Assembly: GCA_947453825.1 (NCBI GenBank)
Contig: CANGHN010000001.1
Span: 85,629 to 149,628 of the forward strand
Source: Betaproteobacteria bacterium
Lineage (GTDB): Bacteria; Pseudomonadota; Gammaproteobacteria; Burkholderiales; Burkholderiaceae
DNA: 64,000 bases
Direction: 5' to 3'
A program made the translations under genes and the position numbers. Every line of letters starts with the position of its first letter. The first letter of the stretch is position 1. Below are positions 8,436 to 16,583 of this stretch, piece after piece. The notes under the pieces are model-generated. The model did not search any database and was not told the origin of the DNA. It was given only the letters and a program-made list of their open reading frames with translations.

Positions 8436-10820
8436 TTATTTACGCCGAGCATTGGTACTGCGAACAGGAGGCTTGCTTCCCGCTGGCTTTCCTAAGGATC
8501 TTCCAGGTTTATTTGACTTACCATTCTTGCGAGCGGCTTTGCTTTTAGACTGGTTAGCATTTAGGGAGCCAGCCGACTTGGCTGCATTCACATTGATACC
8601 GCTTGGTTTTTGAGGCGTTTTATTAGATGGTCTACTCTTTTTGGAAGCCGCTTTCTTGTTTGGTCTACCAGTATCACTAGCTAACATCAATTGACGGCGA
8701 TTGGATGCTCCACCCACTTCGGCACCCATCGACTTAACCAGGCTAAATTCAATCTTACGAGCGTCTAAATCTACGCGACTCACTAATACATGTAAACGGT
8801 CCCCTAATCGATAACGAATTCCAGTGCGCTCACCACGTAATTCCTGGCGTGCTTCGTCATACTGAAAATAATCACCACCCAACTCTGTTACATGGACCAT
8901 GCCTTCAACAAAAAGATTCTCAAGCTGAATGAATAATCCAAAGTTTGCAACACCTGTGACGGCGCCTGCGTATTCCTGACCTAGGTGATCTCGCATGTAG
9001 TAGCACTTTAACCAAGCCTCAACATCTCGCGAGGCTTCATCAGCTCGGCGCTCATTGGATGAGCAATGTACGCCTAACTGGCCCCAGATTGGCAGAGCAG
9101 CGTTTGCACCCTTGGGAGTTTTAGCCCCTTTAGCTGGCCCTGCTTTTGCATCACTCTGTGATTTTTTGGCATTCACTGCATTTTCACGTCCCTTGCCTTT
9201 GCGAGGCAAAGTGAGATTAAGGGGGACTTTTGGAGGCAAGACTGGGACGTAAGGCTTTTTCTGCAAAATCGACTTAATCACGCGATGGGTTAATAAGTCG
9301 GGGTAGCGCCGAATGGGGCTTGTGAAATGCGAATACGCTGGATAAGCTAAGCCAAAGTGGCCTTCATTATCGGGCTGATACATCGCCTGCTGCATTGAAC
9401 GCAACACAACCGACTGCAGCATATTGGCATCAGGGCGATCTTTAATCTCACGCATCAATTTTGCATAATCGCGTGGCCTTGGTTTTTCGCCACCATCCAA
9501 AGATAAGCCTGAGGTTCTTAAAACTTGGCGCAGGGTTACTAGCTTTTCTTCTGAAGGCTCACCATGCACACGATAGAGGCTAAGATGCTTATTCTTTTCA
9601 ATAAAGTCTGCAGCACAAACGTTTGCTGTCAACATGCACTCTTCAATTAAGCGGTGAGCATCATTACGAAGACGTGGCTCAATACGCAGAATTTTTCCAA
9701 GCTCATTACTAATGATTTGGGTTTCGGTTGTCTCAAACTCAATTGCCCCGCGCTTTTCTCTAGCCGAGAGCAAAATTTTAAATAAAGAATAGAGATTGCC
9801 AAGTAGAGGGCTGAATTGAGCAAAACGTGCAGCCTCAGGCCCTTTGCTATTAGACAGAATTTCCCAAACCGTATCATAGGTAAAGCGCTGAGCAGAGTGC
9901 ATTACAGCAGGATAGAACTGGTAGGCCAAGACAATGCCGTTGTTATCCACTACGGAGTCACAGACCATACAAAGACGGTCTACACCAGGATTGAGAGAGC
10001 AAAGACCATTTGAGATCTTTTCTGGAAGCATGGGTATAACGCGTCTTGGGAAATAGACTGAGGTTGCTCGCAGCAAACCTTCGTCATCTAATGGCTGTCC
10101 TGGCTTCACATAATGCGAGACATCTGCAATACCTACGATGAGACGCCAGGCCTTGGTCTTGCCGTACATGATGGGTTCGCAATACACGGCATCATCAAAG
10201 TCTCTGGCATCAGCACCATCAATCGTTACCAGGGGAATATCGCGTAAATCCACGCGCCCCTCAAGATCTGATTGCTGAACACTATCAGGTAAGGCTGCGG
10301 CCTCTTTCATGGCAGCAGCAGAGAACTCATGGGGTACGCCGTACTTACGCACAGCAATTTCGATTTCCATCCCGGGATCATCAATTTCGCCCAGGACCTC
10401 GACTACACGGCCAACCGCTTGGCGATAGCTATCAGGGTAGTCGATTATTTCAACACTCACTACTTGTCCTAATTTAGCTACGCCCTGACCTTTAGGGGGT
10501 ATCAAAATATCATGGCCAATACGCTTGTCTTCTGGTGCAACAATTAATACACCATTCTCATTTAGCAGGCGACCAATCACGACTTTATTTGCGTGGAGAA
10601 CCACTTCGACAATCTGCCCCTCGGGGCGACCGCGTCGATCTGTTCCCAGAACTCTGACGTTGACCCTATCCCCATGCATAACGCGAGACATCTCTCGTTC
10701 AGAGAGAAAAATATCCTCACCGCCATCGTCAGGAATGACAAATCCAAATCCATCTCGATGTCCTTGGACTGTTCCTAAACGGTCAGCCTCACGTGGCACC
10801 AAGTCTTTTGCTTTACGCAT
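8436..10820 (-). CDS. rnr: ribonuclease R (RNB family exoribonuclease)
   Basis: Processive 3'-to-5' exoribonuclease that degrades structured RNA and takes part in rRNA and tmRNA-linked quality control. Of 794 residues, 15-170 form the cold-shock-like domains (GTVQGHRDGFGFVIPD), about 190-590 the RNB catalytic domain (IDGADARDFDDAVY carries the metal-binding aspartates; FTSPIRRYPDLLTHR is the conserved C-terminal block), 615-695 the S1 domain, and 696-794 a lysine-rich tail. Two oddities: the N-terminal winged-helix domain of E. coli RNase R is missing, and about 50 basic low-complexity residues (about 525-575) interrupt the RNB domain just before the conserved WGQLGVHCSSNERRADEASRD. AAGGA precedes the ATG. 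Confidence 0.95.
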   Translation of the reverse strand: MRKAKDLVPREADRLGTVQGHRDGFGFVIPDDGGEDIFLSEREMSRVMHGDRVNVRVLGTDRRGRPEGQIVEVVLHANKVVIGRLLNENGVLIVAPEDKRIGHDILIPPKGQGVAKLGQVVSVEIIDYPDSYRQAVGRVVEVLGEIDDPGMEIEIAVRKYGVPHEFSAAAMKEAAALPDSVQQSDLEGRVDLRDIPLVTIDGADARDFDDAVYCEPIMYGKTKAWRLIVGIADVSHYVKPGQPLDDEGLLRATSVYFPRRVIPMLPEKISNGLCSLNPGVDRLCMVCDSVVDNNGIVLAYQFYPAVMHSAQRFTYDTVWEILSNSKGPEAARFAQFSPLLGNLYSLFKILLSAREKRGAIEFETTETQIISNELGKILRIEPRLRNDAHRLIEECMLTANVCAADFIEKNKHLSLYRVHGEPSEEKLVTLRQVLRTSGLSLDGGEKPRPRDYAKLMREIKDRPDANMLQSVVLRSMQQAMYQPDNEGHFGLAYPAYSHFTSPIRRYPDLLTHRVIKSILQKKPYVPVLPPKVPLNLTLPRKGKGRENAVNAKKSQSDAKAGPAKGAKTPKGANAALPIWGQLGVHCSSNERRADEASRDVEAWLKCYYMRDHLGQEYAGAVTGVANFGLFIQLENLFVEGMVHVTELGGDYFQYDEARQELRGERTGIRYRLGDRLHVLVSRVDLDARKIEFSLVKSMGAEVGGASNRRQLMLASDTGRPNKKAASKKSRPSNKTPQKPSGINVNAAKSAGSLNANQSKSKAARKNGKSNKPGRSLGKPAGSKPPVRSTNARRK

Positions 10821-10967
10821 TTAATTCCTTCGGCAATACATGCCCTATCTATATATCTACTGATATCTATTTTTGTTGTAATTAAGGCTACTGTATCAAA
10901 CCACCAAGTCTGAAGGAAAAAAGCCAAATTGGGTCATTAATCGCCCATCCCCCTATAATAGAGCCAT

Positions 10968-11054
10968 GCCCAGGTGGCGAAATTGGTAGACGCACCAGCT
11001 TCAGGTGCTGGCGATCGTAAGGTTGTGGGGGTTCGAGTCCCTTCCTGGGCACCA
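10968..11054 (+). tRNA. tRNA-Leu (anticodon CAG)
   Basis: Class II tRNA with long variable arm. The acceptor stem GCCCAGG pairs with CCTGGGC; the CCA end is encoded. The anticodon arm is CCAGC-TTCAGGT-GCTGG with CAG at 11002-11004, reading CUG codons; the T-arm carries GTTCGAGTC. A perfect TATAAT at 10954-10959 sits 8 bp upstream; no good -35 box is seen. Confidence 0.97.
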
Positions 11055-11117
11055 AACTCTCTTACTAGAGCTTATATGGGGATAAAAGACCTCTTTTCAA
11101 CCCCGAAGACCACCTTC

Positions 11118-11456
11118 CTAGTAAAACCAGAATCTAGCCAACGTAAATACTGCCATTCCAACGATCAGAGTCGGAATCATTTTTTTACTGAAATGAAAGG
11201 CAATCATGGCAGCAATTCCACCCCAAATATTTGGCAAGCTGAGATTAAATTCAGCCACACTGGAAGCGCCAGCTGGCAAGAAGATCTCCGGCGCCAAAAT
11301 AGCGATCATGGCAGCCAAGGGAGCAAAACGAATTGCCTCGAGCACCCAGTCAGAGACTTTAACGCGCTCTCCTAGTATTAGAAAGAAGCTCCGTGAAATA
11401 GTTGTCACGAGCGCCATACCAATTAGCAATAAAGCGATATTGATATCAGACTGCAT
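11118..11456 (-). CDS. azlD: AzlD-family branched-chain amino-acid exporter subunit
   Basis: Small integral membrane subunit (112 aa) of an AzlCD/YgaZH-type exporter, which in other bacteria expels branched-chain amino acids or azaleucine. It has about four hydrophobic segments; the family pattern ITRSFFLILGERVKVSDWVLEAIRFAPLAAM is recognisable near the N-terminus. Its start codon overlaps the stop of azlC at 11456, so the two are translationally coupled. The actual substrate cannot be read from the sequence. Confidence 0.85.
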   Translation of the reverse strand: MQSDINIALLLIGMALVTTISRSFFLILGERVKVSDWVLEAIRFAPLAAMIAILAPEIFLPAGASSVAEFNLSLPNIWGGIAAMIAFHFSKKMIPTLIVGMAVFTLARFWFY

Positions 11457-12190
11457 TAAGGCGCCCTCTCTCGCGGCGATTTATCAGCCATCATGCCTAC
11501 CATTAGAGCGGCCACAATAGCCAAAACAATATTCAGCCTAAAGGGTATGCCGTGCGTTGCAACAGCAACAATAGCTGCAGTCAGCGCTGCCCAGCGCGCC
11601 GAAGCTCGATCCAGCATAGGGAAGATCACCACAAGCAAGGCAATTGCACCTGCAAATTCAAGGCCCCAGTTATTGGGAATTTGGCTCGCTAACAAAATAC
11701 CAGCGATTGAACCGAGTTGCCACATGGTCCAATTAGAAAGCTGCATACCCATTAACCAGTACAAACGCAGATGCTCTGAGTCCGCCTCAAGCTCTGTCAC
11801 TGACTGCGGCTTTGGATAACGCCTAATGAAAAAAAGATAGCTGAAATCAGCTGTGAAATAACCTAACAGGACTCTGCGCCAAGTAGATAGATAAGAAAAA
11901 TGGGCTTGCAAGCCTAAACTAAAGATGACGAATCGTAGGTTCACCATAAAAGAGGTGGCCAAAATCATCCAGATGGGAAGACCTACTGCAATCAAGGGAA
12001 GAGCAGCCAATTGTGAAGAGCCTGCAAAAACTAAAAGGCTCATTGCTAACGCTTGGTGCAGCGTTAAAGTAGACTTGGCCATGGCAATACCCGTGACAAA
12101 TCCCCAGGTCAAAATAGTCACACCGGAGTTTGACATCTCCTTGATGCCATCGATAAAAAATCGACGCTGTTGCGCAGTCATTCCAAGCAA
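11456..12190 (-). CDS. azlC: AzlC-family amino-acid exporter permease
   Basis: Large subunit of the AzlCD exporter, 244 aa with multiple membrane spans. The family signatures are visible: FIDGIKEMSNSGVTILTWGFVTG at the N-terminus, then SLLVFAGSSQLAALPLI and ILATSFMVNLRFVIFSLGLQ. It partners with AzlD, encoded immediately downstream with overlapping start and stop. The start is 1 bp after the stop of the upstream hypothetical gene (12191-12688), suggesting one transcript. Confidence 0.88.
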   Translation of the reverse strand: MLGMTAQQRRFFIDGIKEMSNSGVTILTWGFVTGIAMAKSTLTLHQALAMSLLVFAGSSQLAALPLIAVGLPIWMILATSFMVNLRFVIFSLGLQAHFSYLSTWRRVLLGYFTADFSYLFFIRRYPKPQSVTELEADSEHLRLYWLMGMQLSNWTMWQLGSIAGILLASQIPNNWGLEFAGAIALLVVIFPMLDRASARWAALTAAIVAVATHGIPFRLNIVLAIVAALMVGMMADKSPRERAP

Positions 12191-12688
12191 CTAGATACCC
12201 ATTGTTCTATGCAAGATCTTCGACTTCATTTCATCCCAAAGGGCTTCAAAGTCTTCCGTCTTAGCTTCTGATAGTTGCATTGGCTCAAAAAGTCCGCCAA
12301 AAATGATTGAACCCTTCTTGACCAGAGTTTTGTCAAACTCGCTTAGACCAATCGGTTTATCGTCCATATCCCGCGTTAACTCTGCTGAACAGACGATTGC
12401 ATCGTCATCATCTTGGTCAACAACAGCAAACTCGATATATTGCTGACCCTTCTCCACAATTACCAAGGTACCCCGGGCATATGAGACCGCCTCATGCTCT
12501 CGGACTATGAAAGCTAAGAACTGATTTTCTTGTTCTTTTTCCATATTGAGGTCATCAATAAAGAAGAGAAACTGATCCCCCCCTCCATTAACTAAGGTAA
12601 ATACTTTAGGAACCACGCCATGCCCTAAGGCCAGGTTACGGTAATAGGAAGCAATTTCTACAGCAAGGTTTTCAGAGAACAGATGCAT
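12191..12688 (-). CDS. hypothetical protein, acidic soluble
   Basis: A 165-aa soluble protein I do not recognise. It is acidic, with a DDDD run near residue 95, and has no signal peptide or membrane segment. It looks like an alpha/beta domain that could bind a ligand or partner (FLFFIDDLNMEKEQENQFLAFIV, LVIVEKGQQYIEFAVVD). It abuts azlC (no spacer) and follows the DUF4239-like gene by about 20 bp, so it is probably part of a minus-strand operon from the MFS gene to azlD. ATG at 12688. Confidence 0.75.
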   Translation of the reverse strand: MHLFSENLAVEIASYYRNLALGHGVVPKVFTLVNGGGDQFLFFIDDLNMEKEQENQFLAFIVREHEAVSYARGTLVIVEKGQQYIEFAVVDQDDDDAIVCSAELTRDMDDKPIGLSEFDKTLVKKGSIIFGGLFEPMQLSEAKTEDFEALWDEMKSKILHRTMGI

Positions 12689-12707
12689 AAAATTGGATTA
12701 ATTGAAA

Positions 12708-13493
12708 TCACTCGGTACGGGTTTTAATAGATTCAATGATCTTATAGAACGCATCTGGCTGAACTGAGCTCTGACCTTTGAATGGTTGATCTGTGATTAC
12801 TAGAAGAGAAATGAGAGCGCCCATCGTGATAGGAAGTATCTTTAGTCCGAAAAAAAATGAGTCTGACGGTAAAAATAAGGTGTTAATAGCCATCAGTGCA
12901 AGCATGCAAATTAGAATCACAACCCAGAATAAGCCTGGTAAACGGACAGCAGAACGCTCAATACGAGCCTCCCTACTTTCGGCAACTTCTTCTGATTTCT
13001 TAATGATGTCCGTATACATCGCTGTTTGACGATTAGTTATAGGCTCCAATGACATAATCTTGCGAGAAATACCACGCCAAAGCATATGGGTTTTTGTGCT
13101 CCCACTTCCGTTTACCAGCATTGGCCATTCATCGTTAACGATTGAATTCATATAATCAAATAATTCTTTGCGGATTTGCGAAATCGCAGGATCGCCATAG
13201 CGAGTGAGTAAACGATCTAGGTTATTGATGCGGCCCGATTCTTGCGAAACCAGCGACTGTACCTCACGAAAATTACTTTGGGCTTGATTTAATAGAAAAC
13301 CAATTAATAGGCCACTGAGAGTAATAATTGACCCAAATAAGCCCAAGCCCAAACGAGTACTATCTTGAGTAGGCGTCAAGGCAGGAATTGACTGCAATAA
13401 TCTTGGCAAAATATCCAGCATCACTACAAAAAATAAGACCAATAAGATCAAAATTTGGATATTGCTTCTTTTATAGACCCAATTAAAAAACAT
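12708..13493 (-). CDS. DUF4239-like (bestrophin-like) membrane protein
   Basis: A 261-aa membrane protein with two hydrophobic segments near the N-terminus (IQILILLVLFFVVMLDIL, FGSIITLSGLLIGFLL), a cytoplasmic helical stretch (QAQSNFREVQSLVSQESGRIN), and two more spans near the C-terminus. This pattern matches the DUF4239 family, distantly related to bestrophin channels; its function is unknown. I chose the ATG at 13493 (MFFNWVYKRSN): it has AGATAGG upstream and does not overlap the preceding gene. The alternative TTG at 13517 would overlap the hydrolase by 17 bp. Confidence 0.75.
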   Translation of the reverse strand: MFFNWVYKRSNIQILILLVLFFVVMLDILPRLLQSIPALTPTQDSTRLGLGLFGSIITLSGLLIGFLLNQAQSNFREVQSLVSQESGRINNLDRLLTRYGDPAISQIRKELFDYMNSIVNDEWPMLVNGSGSTKTHMLWRGISRKIMSLEPITNRQTAMYTDIIKKSEEVAESREARIERSAVRLPGLFWVVILICMLALMAINTLFLPSDSFFFGLKILPITMGALISLLVITDQPFKGQSSVQPDAFYKIIESIKTRTE

Positions 13494-13500
13494 GAATTGC

Positions 13501-14196
13501 CTATCTTTCTTTTGCAATTAAATTCTTTTCCAAAAATTCTAAGGTGCGATCCCAGGCCAACTTAGCAGCCTGTTCATCGTATTTTAATGGCGGCAATCCA
13601 CGGGAGTCAGCCTTTGGGTTAGCAAAGGCATGCTTGGTATCGTATCGATAGAACTCATAATTGGTGCCGGCTGCCTTTAACTTCTCCTCCAGCTGATCTA
13701 CACCCGAAATCGCAAAGAATTCATCATGACTAGCCCAATGCGCCATCATCGGCTTAGTAATCTTCTGTACATCAACATACTCGAGGGGTGGATATCCATA
13801 CCAAACAATAGTCCCATCAAGTTCTGGGACATTACAAGCAGATAGCACAGTCAAAGCACCTCCCATGCAAAAGCCAGTCACAGCAACCTTTCGACTACCT
13901 GTTGCTTTCAAATACTGAACGGCACCACGAATATCCTGACTAGCGGCATCACCAAAGTTTAATCCGCCCATTAAGTGTTGGGCTTCATTGGCTTCAAGCG
14001 CCAATTTACCGCGGTATAAATCAGGTACCAAAGCACGGTAGCCTGCTTTAGCTAAGCGATCAGCAACAGCCTTGACTTCTGCATCCAACCCCCACCACTC
14101 CTGAATAACAACCACCCCGGGGGCATTTGCTTTATCGGTAGGCTCAGCTAAGTAGCCTTCTACAGAATTACCATCAGGCCTTTTATATTGAATCAT
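13501..14196 (-). CDS. dienelactone hydrolase family protein
   Basis: Alpha/beta hydrolase of 231 aa in the dienelactone hydrolase family (cytoplasmic). It carries the nucleophilic Cys in GFCMGGA (about residue 115), the acid in WASHDEFF and the His in DTKHAFANP, giving a Cys-Asp-His triad, plus the conserved IQEWWGLDAEVKAVADRLAKAGY near the N-terminus. Family members hydrolyse dienelactones from chloroaromatic degradation, but many are general carboxylesterases; the neighbours give no pathway clue. ATG at 14196. Confidence 0.9.
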   Translation of the reverse strand: MIQYKRPDGNSVEGYLAEPTDKANAPGVVVIQEWWGLDAEVKAVADRLAKAGYRALVPDLYRGKLALEANEAQHLMGGLNFGDAASQDIRGAVQYLKATGSRKVAVTGFCMGGALTVLSACNVPELDGTIVWYGYPPLEYVDVQKITKPMMAHWASHDEFFAISGVDQLEEKLKAAGTNYEFYRYDTKHAFANPKADSRGLPPLKYDEQAAKLAWDRTLEFLEKNLIAKER

Positions 14197-14213
14197 GATG
14201 TCTCCAGTCTTTT

Positions 14214-15446
14214 CTATTGCGTTTTGATATCAGAATGAATATATCCTACCAGCCAAAAAGTCAGCAAGCCACAAACTGCTGCGCCGTAACCGACCAAGTT
14301 ATAGTGGGCCATCATCCCATCGGGTTTAATTGTGACAACCATACCGGCCACTACTGAGGCAATTCCAGAGGCAAGCATTTGTACTGAGCCAATCAGACTC
14401 ATAAAAGTCCCACGAATATTCCCACCCACTACTTGACTCACCATAGCCATTGCTGGAATCATGCGTCCCGATACCAAAATAAAGAAGGCTGTGGAATTAA
14501 TCAGAACTACCCACAGAGGAACGGGCACTAAATTGGTAGTTACCAGCAAAGGCACTAGACTCACGATCGCTAATACTCGAAACATCTTCAGCTTGCCATA
14601 TTGATCAGCCAGATGACCGATCAATCTTGAGCTCATCAGCGTTGCCACGCCGCCACAAAGATAAATTAATGAGATGTAGGAATTATCTATGCCAACGTTA
14701 GTTGTGAGGTAGAGGGCAATATAAGGAATCACAGAAAAACCAGTGAACATGATTAGGCCCATGAATAAGAAGGCACGCAGGTGGTGATGTGCAATTAAGA
14801 CTTCATAGATTTGCCTAAATCGACTACCTTCGTGCGCATGACTTAAGTGACCCGAAATTTTAGGGATATTGCAATATCCGATGTATAGAATCAAAGTGGA
14901 GATAGCGCCAATAAACATAAATGGCGCACGCCAACCCAAGTAAGTTATGTGGTTCGCTAGAAATAAACTCAGTGGCACCCCCGCAACTGTTGCCACTGAA
15001 AATGCAGCCATTACTGTTCCTAATGCCTTGCCACGTCGCTCAAATGGAATCGAATCAGCTACGATCGTTTGGACTAAGGAGCCCAGTATTCCACCAAAGG
15101 CACCCGCGAAGGCTCTAGCAATAAAAAGTATTTCATAATTAGGAGCCAAACCACATGCAACGGTTGCAATAATAAAAAATGCATACAGGCCTAAAAGTAG
15201 TTGCCTACGCTCAAATCGATCCACATAGTAAGTGGTAAGAATTCCTGCTATGGCAGCGGCAAAAGTATATGAAGAGAGTAGTAATCCAAACTGATGGGTG
15301 TTGATATTCAGAACCCGGATAAACTCAGGCCCCAAAGGCATCATGATCATGAAATCGAGGATATGGGTGAACTGAATGCCCGCCAAAGAAAACAAAAAGA
15401 AGCGTTCTTTCTTCTTCGACTCAAAGAGATTGGAATGTTGTTTCAA
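14214..15446 (-). CDS. MFS transporter (drug/sugar efflux type)
   Basis: Major facilitator superfamily protein, 410 aa, about 12 membrane spans. The motif-A-like YYVDRFERRQLLLGLY follows the second span and a related HLADQYGKLKMFR lies in the second half. The overall type resembles arabinose/drug efflux permeases (DHA1). The substrate cannot be told. It is divergent from the ion-channel gene with a gap of about 26 bp and starts the minus-strand run down to azlD. Confidence 0.87.
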   Translation of the reverse strand: MKQHSNLFESKKKERFFLFSLAGIQFTHILDFMIMMPLGPEFIRVLNINTHQFGLLLSSYTFAAAIAGILTTYYVDRFERRQLLLGLYAFFIIATVACGLAPNYEILFIARAFAGAFGGILGSLVQTIVADSIPFERRGKALGTVMAAFSVATVAGVPLSLFLANHITYLGWRAPFMFIGAISTLILYIGYCNIPKISGHLSHAHEGSRFRQIYEVLIAHHHLRAFLFMGLIMFTGFSVIPYIALYLTTNVGIDNSYISLIYLCGGVATLMSSRLIGHLADQYGKLKMFRVLAIVSLVPLLVTTNLVPVPLWVVLINSTAFFILVSGRMIPAMAMVSQVVGGNIRGTFMSLIGSVQMLASGIASVVAGMVVTIKPDGMMAHYNLVGYGAAVCGLLTFWLVGYIHSDIKTQ

Positions 15447-15472
15447 AGTCTGCTTTACACCTAGTGATCAAT

Positions 15473-16036
15473 ATGACATTATCACCCCTGAACCCCATTC
15501 TTGCTGACCCAAATACTCCAATGACAACTCTTACTGATCCCATTATGCAAACAGCAGTTTTGGGTATCCCAGTAGTGCCGCTGGTAACAGACATCTTCTT
15601 TGGCATCTTAGGTCTGACGATTATCTTAATATTCCATGGTATTGGCATCAACCATGTGATCATGAAATTTGATCGAAGAACTAAACTGAATTTGAATCAA
15701 GGTCAGTACAACCGCGTATTCTTTCATTTTTATTCGGCATTTATTTTTATTGCCCTGATTCACATTTGTGAAATTGTTCTTTGGACCCTTTATCTGTTTT
15801 GTCTACAGCTAATGGATAATGGTGTTCAGGCCTTAATTTTTGCGGGCAGTTGTTACACCACTGTTGGCTTTGCTGCCGATACCTTGCCGGATGGATGGAA
15901 AAGTCTCGCTTTCTTCATTGCATTCTCGGGATTATTTTCTCTGGCCTGGACTACATCAGCTATGATCGGAATGACCAATGCCTACAAGGCTGCATGGAAT
16001 CTGAAGTACGTCAGGGATGAGTCGAGTTCTTCTTGA
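15473..16036 (+). CDS. K+ channel-like (two-helix pore) membrane protein
   Basis: A membrane protein of 187 aa. The first hydrophobic segment (VVPLVTDIFFGILGLTIILIF) is followed by a basic loop, then a two-helix channel unit: helix FFHFYSAFIFIALIHICEIVLW, a pore loop with YTTVGFA, and helix SLAFFIAFSGLFSLAWTTS. The pore resembles the K+ selectivity filter TVGYG but reads TVGFA. I used the ATG at 15473; a GTG at 15464 is possible and neither has a clear Shine-Dalgarno. Its 3' end overlaps the convergent gene by 26 bp. Confidence 0.75.
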   Translation: MTLSPLNPILADPNTPMTTLTDPIMQTAVLGIPVVPLVTDIFFGILGLTIILIFHGIGINHVIMKFDRRTKLNLNQGQYNRVFFHFYSAFIFIALIHICEIVLWTLYLFCLQLMDNGVQALIFAGSCYTTVGFAADTLPDGWKSLAFFIAFSGLFSLAWTTSAMIGMTNAYKAAWNLKYVRDESSSS

Positions 16037-16517
16037 TGTAATAGCCGTAAACACAGCGGCTACCACCCCTCGAAGGGTTATGTGTATCCTGGATCACACC
16101 ATCAATAATTGCTGTTAGGTGTTTAGAAACTTTAACGATCAGAACATCCTGCGGAAGCTCATTGGGTCTTAAGTGAACTTGACAACCTGCCCCAATCTTC
16201 ATTGTGGGGACCCAATCAAAACCAAGATCAATGATGTAGTCATGGAAGACATTGCGATGATTACCGTTGCGAGGCGATGATCCCTTATCGTTTAATCGCT
16301 TAGCGAGTCGATCATTCTTCAACTCAGCATAGCTAGCATTGGCTTTTCTTAAATCCTCATAGACCTTGATATAGGGCAACCCAGCGGCGATAGCGATTGA
16401 ACGCACTACGCAGTCACCCGCCCCACCCTTAAAACCAGCATCCCTCCTACCACCATCATTCATAGCAAATGAAAAGGTCTGTGAAGAGCGAGAAAAAAGA
16501 TTGAGAAAGTTAAACAT
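16011..16517 (-). CDS. putative papain/C39-fold cysteine-peptidase-like protein
   Basis: A 168-aa protein without signal peptide. It has the arrangement expected of a small papain-fold peptidase: a Cys at the start of a helix (GDCVVRSIAIAAGLPYIKVYEDL, about residue 36), then much later a His in a strand (VSKHLTAIIDG) and an Asp in IQDTHNPS, ending with the strand RCVYGYYIKK. Similar domains occur in phage and bacterial proteins of unknown role. Catalytic activity is inferred only from the order of residues. It lies behind malate synthase but is separated from it by a terminator. Confidence 0.65.
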   Translation of the reverse strand: MFNFLNLFSRSSQTFSFAMNDGGRRDAGFKGGAGDCVVRSIAIAAGLPYIKVYEDLRKANASYAELKNDRLAKRLNDKGSSPRNGNHRNVFHDYIIDLGFDWVPTMKIGAGCQVHLRPNELPQDVLIVKVSKHLTAIIDGVIQDTHNPSRGGSRCVYGYYIKKNSTHP

Positions 16518-16531
16518 GGTGGTTAAATAAA

Positions 16532-16561
16532 AAATGGATTTGCCTTACGACAAATCCATTT
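16532..16561 (-). terminator. intrinsic terminator after glcB
   Basis: A perfect 11-bp stem (AAATGGATTTG / CAAATCCATTT) with an 8-nt loop is followed on the minus strand by TTTTTTATTT. It ends the malate synthase transcript, so the downstream gene at 16011-16517 needs its own promoter or read-through. Confidence 0.8.
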
Positions 16562-16583
16562 AAGTTTTGGCATTGCATTTATA

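Noticed and set aside
11078-11104. Hairpin GGGG...AAAAG/CTTTT...CCCC between tRNA-Leu and azlD as a terminator
   Set aside because: The stem is interrupted and no clear T-tract follows on either strand; at most a weak bidirectional terminator.
10974-11375. Open frame of 133 codons starting inside the tRNA gene
   Set aside because: Its first part is the translated tRNA-Leu sequence, a common artefact, and the rest runs antisense to azlD.
13494-13517. Longer N-terminus for the DUF4239-like protein
   Set aside because: It needs a TTG start and overlaps the hydrolase gene, while an ATG with an upstream AGG is available 24 bases later.
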